The translations under genes were made by a program, and so were the position numbers. Under the pieces are notes generated by a model. The model was not told the origin of the DNA. It did no database searches and was given only the letters and a program-made list of their open reading frames with translations. 64,000 nt of DNA from Immundisolibacter cernigliae (GTDB taxonomy: Bacteria > Pseudomonadota > Gammaproteobacteria > Immundisolibacterales > Immundisolibacteraceae): NCBI RefSeq assembly GCF_001697225.1, contig NZ_CP014671.1:1612001-1676000 (forward strand), in the 5' to 3' direction. Shown here piece after piece: positions 62,697 through 64,000 of the stretch (position 1 is the stretch's first letter; each line of letters opens with the position of its first letter).

Positions 62697-64000
62697 GGCG
62701 ATTCCTCCACGGCGGACAGTCCAGGTGAGGTTGAGGGGCGGGGATCACGGCGATGCAGTAGCCGGTAGGCGGCCGGGATCACGAACAGGGACAGCAGCGG
62801 CGCCGTCAGCATGCCGCCCACCATGGGCGCGGCGATGCGGCGCATGATCTCGCTGCCGGTGCCCTCGCCCCAAAAAATCGGCAGCAGGCCGGCGACGATC
62901 ACCGCCACGGTCATGGCCTTGGGCCGCACGCGCAGCACGGCGCCCTCGCGGATGGCATCGCACAGGTCCGCTTCGCTCGATTTGCCCCGCTGCAGGCGCT
63001 CGCGCCAGGCGTTTTTCAGGTACAGCAGCATGATCACGCCAAATTCCGTGGCAACCCCGGCCAGTGCGATGAAGCCGACGCCGGTGGCCACCGACAGGTT
63101 GTAGCCGAGCAGGTACAGGAACCACACGCCGCCTGTGAGGGCGAACGGCAGGGTGGCCATGATCAGCAGCGCTTCGCCGCCGCGGCCAAAGCTCAGGTAC
63201 AGCAGCACGAAGATGACCCCCAGCGTCGCCGGCACCACCAGCCTGAGGCGGGCGTTGGCGCGTTCCAGGAACTCGAACTGCCCCGAATAGACCAGGCTCA
63301 TGCCCGGGTCGAGCTGCACGTCCCGCCCGATGGCGCGCCGCAGATCGCCGACCACCGCGGCCAGGTCGCGGCCATGGGCATCGATGTAGACCCAGCCACC
63401 GGGACGCGCGTTCTCGCTCCTGAGCATGGCCGGCCCGTCGGCGACCTCGACGCGGGCGACCATCCCCAGGGTGATCTGGCTGCCGGCCGGGGTGACGAAG
63501 GGCAGTTCGCGCAGGCGCTGCACGGTGCCCCGCCAGGCGCGCGGGTAGCGCAGGTTGATCGGGTAGCGCGCGCGGCCGTCGACGACCTCGCCGATGGTCT
63601 CGCCGCCGATCAGGCCGGCCACCACCGACTGCACATCGGCGATGTTCAGGCCGTAGCGGGCAGCGGCGGCACGGTCGATGTCGATATCCACATAGCGCCC
63701 GCCGGTGAGGCGCTCGGCCAGCGCAGAGCTCACGCCCGGCACCGTCTTGGCGACGCGCTCGACCTGCTGCGCCACCCGGTCGATGGCGGCCAGGTCGTTG
63801 CCGGCGATCTTGACCCCGATCGGGCTCTTGATGCCGGTGGCCAGCATGTCCAGACGGTTGCGGATGGGCGGGATCCAGATATTGGCCAGGCCCGGCACCC
63901 GCACCACGCGGTCCAGCTCGGCCTGCAATGTTTCCGGCGTCATGCCGGGCCGCCACTGATCGCGCGGCTTGAACTGTACGGTGGTCTCGAACATCTCCAG
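62693..64000 (-). CDS. cusA: CusA-type heavy-metal RND efflux pump, C-terminal part cut by window edge
   Basis: The 435 residues visible are the C-terminal half of an HME-RND pump. [17 protein letters not shown] and [23 protein letters not shown] match the Cu(I)/Ag(I) pump CusA closely, as do [22 protein letters not shown] and [25 protein letters not shown]. The membrane part contains six C-terminal helices. Its periplasmic and outer-membrane partners (CusB, CusC) should lie upstream outside the window. The stop overlaps the regulator start by 4 bp. Confidence 0.93.
   Translation of the reverse strand: MEMFETTVQFKPRDQWRPGMTPETLQAELDRVVRVPGLANIWIPPIRNRLDMLATGIKSPIGVKIAGNDLAAIDRVAQQVERVAKTVPGVSSALAERLTGGRYVDIDIDRAAAARYGLNIADVQSVVAGLIGGETIGEVVDGRARYPINLRYPRAWRGTVQRLRELPFVTPAGSQITLGMVARVEVADGPAMLRSENARPGGWVYIDAHGRDLAAVVGDLRRAIGRDVQLDPGMSLVYSGQFEFLERANARLRLVVPATLGVIFVLLYLSFGRGGEALLIMATLPFALTGGVWFLYLLGYNLSVATGVGFIALAGVATEFGVIMLLYLKNAWRERLQRGKSSEADLCDAIREGAVLRVRPKAMTVAVIVAGLLPIFWGEGTGSEIMRRIAAPMVGGMLTAPLLSLFVIPAAYRLLHRRDPRPSTSPGLSAVEESP

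Overview
This window is a stretch of a GC-rich (roughly two-thirds GC by eye) gammaproteobacterial chromosome. The evidence is a set of gammaproteobacterial gene orders: fabA-fabB, rpoZ-spoT-ridA-recG-ubiA-ubiD (an arrangement like that of Pseudomonas), minCDE, tesA facing ybbA-ybbP, an L,D-transpeptidase next to a YcbK-like M15 protein, and cysDNC/cysJI/cysH. Nearly every base is coding, starts and stops often overlap, and GTG/TTG starts are common. I cannot name the genus. No tRNA, rRNA, CRISPR array or intact insertion sequence was seen.

Layout. 1-8190 (minus strand): fatty-acid fabAB, then the rpoZ-spoT-ridA-recG-ubiA-ubiD run (transcription, stringent response, recombination, ubiquinone). 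8289-11276 (minus): a ferric-reductase-like membrane protein, a secreted protein whose N-terminus is encoded by an inserted repeat, and a PaaK-like adenylate-forming enzyme. 11376-15628 (plus): three small genes, then a retropepsin-like / transglutaminase-7TM / ATP-grasp ligase trio, a conserved but poorly understood amino-acid-ligation system. 15694-18800 (minus): two cell-wall enzymes and SlyD. 18957-31130 (mostly plus): bioA, pgi, minCDE, the tesA/ybbAB locus, glnS and a coniferyl-aldehyde-type dehydrogenase. 31261-43362: corA and the sulfate-assimilation region, with cysJI on plus and cysD-cysNC-tauE on minus, followed by a hydrolase, an amidotransferase, a patatin and cysH. 43676-53081: M18 aminopeptidase, two aromatic-acid-type MFS carriers, an EAL-HDOD protein, an H-NS-like protein, hslR, DUF1820, a HAD phosphatase, an AhpD-like protein and a quinone oxidoreductase. 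53082-54461: a repeat-rich accessory patch with a broken sulfotransferase and a RelBE-type toxin-antitoxin pair. 54489-59374: an unusual ispG, two hotdog thioesterases, a HAD remnant, rluE and two secreted proteins. 59418-64000 (minus): a copper/silver resistance block, cusA (cut by the window end), a merR-type regulator, copA and copB.

The most distinctive non-coding feature is a family of short palindromic elements. One is a 152-bp MITE-like unit with 12-bp terminal inverted repeats. Relatives lie at about 35965-36125, 50188-50298 and 53282-53367. Two copies supply the TAG stop codon of the gene they abut (cysH and the sulfotransferase remnant), and one sits in frame inside the start of a secreted-protein gene. 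Separate REP-type units (27 nt) are combined with them. Other points of interest are paired inverted DnaA boxes next to an AT-rich patch (43496-43661), a spoT gene with no usual start codon for its conserved N-terminus, and an IspG that differs from the usual gammaproteobacterial type.
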